From the NCBI GenBank assembly GCA_001820255.1, contig MHPA01000010.1:29493-58866 (forward strand): DNA of 29,374 nucleotides. The letters are read 5' to 3'. The notes under the pieces were generated by a model. That model made no database searches and was not told the DNA's origin. It saw only the letters and a program-made list of their open reading frames with translations. Within the stretch, counting starts at the first letter, position 1; each line of letters starts with the position of its first letter. The DNA is from Candidatus Staskawiczbacteria bacterium RIFCSPLOWO2_01_FULL_38_12b. Lineage in GTDB: Bacteria; Patescibacteriota; Minisyncoccia; Minisyncoccales; Staskawiczbacteraceae. Of this stretch, positions 27,389 through 29,374 are shown piece after piece. A program made the position numbers and the translations under genes.

Positions 27389-28012
27389 TTACATTCCCGT
27401 AATAATATGGAAAAGAAATCCGGTAATGGCGCCAAGCGCCTGCAATCCTCCAAAGAAAATAAAAAATATCAACAGGAAAACCCCATATTGCTGTAAAAAT
27501 ATTTTCACATGTTCAAACTGATATGGAATAAACTTAAATAAAATCCAATGGCCGTCAAGCGGAGGAATGGGCACCAAATTAAAAAGCGCCAAAATAATAT
27601 TAATATGCACCACAAAAGAAAATATAATAAGCATGCCGGGTGCGACCGCAAAAAAACTTGCAGGAATAATCCTTATTAATAATCCAAAGAAAATTGCCAG
27701 GGCAAAATTGGTGATGGGACCCGCAATAGAAACTTTAAAGGATCCCCACTTTTGGTCGCTAAAGTTATAAGGATTTATGGGAACGGGTTTGGCCCAGCCC
27801 ACCAGCACGGGACTGCCGGCGATAAATAACAGCAGTGGCAAGATTACCGATCCAAATGGATCCAAATGTTTTATGGGGTTTAAGGTTAACCGCCCCTGGT
27901 ATTTTGCCGTGGGATCCCCCAGTGAAAAAGCCACATAGCCATGGGATAATTCATGGATGATGACTGAAAATAAAAGTACGATTAATGAAAAAATGGTTAC
28001 GGTGATATCCAT
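27389..28012 (-). CDS. Site-2 protease family protein (peptidase M50)
   Basis: Integral membrane zinc protease that cleaves substrates within the membrane. 207 residues. HELSH (20-24) lies in the first helix, and the second motif NLVPIPPLDG is near residue 145, giving the Asp ligand. Several other hydrophobic helices follow. The short form without a PDZ domain (as in RseP) fits the minimal M50B group. A TATAAA box ends six bases before the ATG, so the mRNA could be leaderless. Its end overlaps the rpsL promoter region closely. Confidence 0.92.
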   Translation of the reverse strand: MDITVTIFSLIVLLFSVIIHELSHGYVAFSLGDPTAKYQGRLTLNPIKHLDPFGSVILPLLLFIAGSPVLVGWAKPVPINPYNFSDQKWGSFKVSIAGPITNFALAIFFGLLIRIIPASFFAVAPGMLIIFSFVVHINIILALFNLVPIPPLDGHWILFKFIPYQFEHVKIFLQQYGVFLLIFFIFFGGLQALGAITGFLFHIITGM

Positions 28013-28065
28013 AAGGTATTTATAGCAGGTATTGTAAAAAAAAGGAAGTTAGGATAGTATGATAA

Positions 28066-28150
28066 ATATCTAATGTCTAAATCCGAATTACTAATAAAAT
28101 ACAAAACTCCAAATTATTAGAAATTAGGATTTAGGAATTAGAAATTTCAT
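28066..28150. repeat. Class C palindrome upstream of rpmB
   Basis: TATCTAATGTCTAAATCCGA on one side, AGGATTTAGGAATTAGAA on the other. Ends about five bases before the rpmB ATG. Confidence 0.75.
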
Positions 28151-28154
28151 TGAT

Positions 28155-28346
28155 ATGGCTTCAAAAATTTGCACAATCTGCGCTAAAAAATCAGGCATGT
28201 CCTGGTCTTTGGTAAAACTAAGGGGGAAATACAACCCCACCCAAAAGATAAGAAAATACCCCAATTTACAATGGGCTCGTTTACTTACCGGAAAAAAAGA
28301 AAGAATCCTTGCCTGCGCCAAATGCATCAAAGCGATGGCAAAATAA
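28155..28346 (+). CDS. rpmB: 50S ribosomal protein bL28
   Basis: 63 residues with SKICTICAKKSGMSWSLVKL, YPNLQWARLLTGKKERILAC and CAKCIKAMAK. The first Cys pair CTIC and the last CAKC can bind zinc, as in the Cys-containing bL28 form. The YPNLQ segment and basic character are typical. It is the only plus-strand housekeeping gene here and does not belong to the cassette set, since it lacks a Shine-Dalgarno sequence. The assignment is good but rests on a short protein. Confidence 0.8.
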   Translation: MASKICTICAKKSGMSWSLVKLRGKYNPTQKIRKYPNLQWARLLTGKKERILACAKCIKAMAK

Positions 28347-28370
28347 AAGACGCTTTATAATCTATATTAA

Positions 28371-28527
28371 ACCAACCCAACCAATTACTTTCTACTGCAA
28401 AATCATATTTTCGGCCACAAATTTGCTATAATTTTTAGGCGGGTCCGCAGGGCAAGCCTAAAAATTCTATCAAATTTCTAGCTCGAAAATTTGCTTTTTC
28501 GTAACAAAAGTAATTGATTGGGTTGGT
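28371..28527. repeat. Large palindromic element E2
   Basis: 157 bp inverted repeat. Arms ACCAACCCAACCAATTACTT (28371-28390) and near-exact complement ending at 28527. The core (about 28420-28478) read on the minus strand has AAATTTGATAGAATTTTTAG and CTAAAAATTATAGCAAATTT, matching E1 at 8986-9143. Confidence 0.88.
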
Positions 28528-28533
28528 CTATTC

Positions 28534-28563
28534 AAAAAGCGGACACGAAAGTGTCCGCTTTTT
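28534..28563. terminator. Bidirectional terminator between rpmB and the DUF6629-like gene
   Basis: AGCGGACAC and GTGTCCGCT around a GAAA tetraloop, with A-run and T-run on both sides, serving convergent genes. Confidence 0.92.
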
Positions 28564-28581
28564 TTGTAGAGATACTTTAAA

Positions 28582-29220
28582 TTACCAAAAAGATGCCGAT
28601 GTTTTTTTAAAATACCCATAAATGAGTGTGCTTAAAACCGCTGCAAAAAAACACCATACAGATACGAATGATACGGCGTAAAATTGATAAGACACTATCG
28701 CCAAAATAAATCCCAATACCCCTAACATGCTAATCAGTTTATGGCTTGAGAAAAATGCACTTATGCAGGTTGCGGTAACATAAAAAACGATGGCCCAAAA
28801 AGGATAAAAATGCGAAGAAGAATACACGATACTTTTATGTATTACTTGCGAAGTTACCGGTTCTTGCAGATGAAAATACAAAAGATAAACACCAAGGGTA
28901 ATTCCAATAAACTGAAACAGAGAGAGTATTTTTTTGCGCCAACGGACCGTTTCAAGCGACCGTACTACAAATGGTATATATACCGGCCAGAATATGTAAG
29001 CAAATAATGAATACGCCAAGGTCGCACTTACATTAAGCCAAGTAATATCAAATCCAAAAGAAAGCCAAACCAACCCTTCAATAAGTTGCTGGATTCCAAA
29101 CAACAAGGGAACCAGAGCCAAGGGAATTTCTTCCTTCCGTTTAGCTTTTTTAATGGTCAATGCGCCGACTGCCAATAATGCGGAGCCGGCTACAAAACTT
29201 GCGGGAGCTGAAAAACACAT
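28582..29220 (-). CDS. DUF6629-like membrane protein
   Basis: 212 residues with about seven hydrophobic helices. The start MCFSAPASFVAGSALLAVGAL and PLLFGIQQLIEGLVWLSF resemble the DUF6629 family, which has no known function. The short loop KKAKRKEEIP follows the first helix. It lies 33 bp after the end of a copper-type ATPase gene and might share its transcript, but a metal role is not shown. Confidence 0.7.
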   Translation of the reverse strand: MCFSAPASFVAGSALLAVGALTIKKAKRKEEIPLALVPLLFGIQQLIEGLVWLSFGFDITWLNVSATLAYSLFAYIFWPVYIPFVVRSLETVRWRKKILSLFQFIGITLGVYLLYFHLQEPVTSQVIHKSIVYSSSHFYPFWAIVFYVTATCISAFFSSHKLISMLGVLGFILAIVSYQFYAVSFVSVWCFFAAVLSTLIYGYFKKTSASFW

Positions 29221-29253
29221 AAGGATATTCTTTTAATACCAGACGCATAAATC

Positions 29254-29374
29254 TTAAAAACGTATCTTTTTTTGTTTTAACAAAAGTGAATTAGATACCA
29301 CCGATATTGAACTTGAAGCCATAGCCACGGATGCGAAAATTGGATTTAACAGTATTCCGAAAAATGGGTATAAA
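29254..29374 (-). CDS. P-type ATPase, C-terminal end only (copper type)
   Basis: The 3' end of a gene entering from the right edge, stop TAA at 29254-29256. The 39 residues present include LYPFFGILLNPIFASVAMAS, then SSISVVSNSLLLK. The pattern NPxFAxxAMAxSSxSVVxNSLxL is the last helix of heavy-metal (CopA-like) P1B ATPases, with the Met and Ser of the metal site. The rest of the gene lies outside the window. Confidence 0.82.
   Translation of the reverse strand, partial: LYPFFGILLNPIFASVAMASSSISVVSNSLLLKQKKIRF

Overview
This AT-rich window has the gene content and order of a Candidate Phyla Radiation / Patescibacteria chromosome. It carries the universal str, S10 and spc ribosomal gene blocks on the minus strand. 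Supporting traits are the missing uL30 gene (rpmD) between uS5 and uL15, an alanyl-tRNA synthetase without its C-terminal domain, an adenylate kinase with a reduced lid, a zinc-type uS14, and small proteins typical of the group. Genus and species cannot be read from the sequence. The code looks standard, since rplW and rpsJ end in TGA.

Layout in transcription order (minus strand, from high to low coordinates): the 3' end of a copper-type P-type ATPase; a DUF6629-like membrane protein; bL28 (rpmB, plus strand); an M50 site-2 protease; the str block rpsL-rpsG-fusA; a two-gene unit (zinc ribbon plus coiled coil); then tuf-rpsJ-rplC-rplD-rplW-rplB-rpsS-rplV-rpsC-rplP-rpmC-rpsQ-rplN-rplX-rplE-rpsZ-rpsH-rplF-rplR-rpsE-rplO-secY, closed by a strong bidirectional terminator. 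After it come a winged-helix/Cas2-like (PaaX-type) gene flanked by two copies of one palindrome, adk-map, a small unknown gene, tpiA-ykuK with another small unknown gene, alaS, and a truncated hypothetical gene at the left edge.

Two unusual layers lie on top of this ordinary gene order. First, most junctions between ribosomal genes are filled by 60-150 bp imperfect palindromes. Their arms are built from short repeated words, in several sequence classes (called A to G here). They run almost exactly from the stop codon of one gene to the start codon of the next. The genes they separate have no visible Shine-Dalgarno sequence. Second, six small genes (58-79 codons) point the opposite way (plus strand) in gaps of this super-operon. 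Most have their own sigma70-type promoter (TTGACA-like, 16-17 bp spacer), all have a good Shine-Dalgarno sequence, and all have a hairpin-plus-T-run terminator. Two minus-strand small genes also carry a terminator at their stop codon.

The rpsG-fusA junction is the most rearranged place. It holds two decayed copies of the 3' end of rpsG, one decayed 5' end of fusA split by a 65 bp hairpin, two related zinc-ribbon cassettes and a RelE-type toxin-antitoxin pair. The best candidates for undescribed biology are the stop-to-start palindromes, the palindrome-flanked Cas2-like gene, a pair of larger palindromic elements with a conserved core but different arms, and the cassette-rich rpsG-fusA scar. 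No tRNA, rRNA or CRISPR array was seen.
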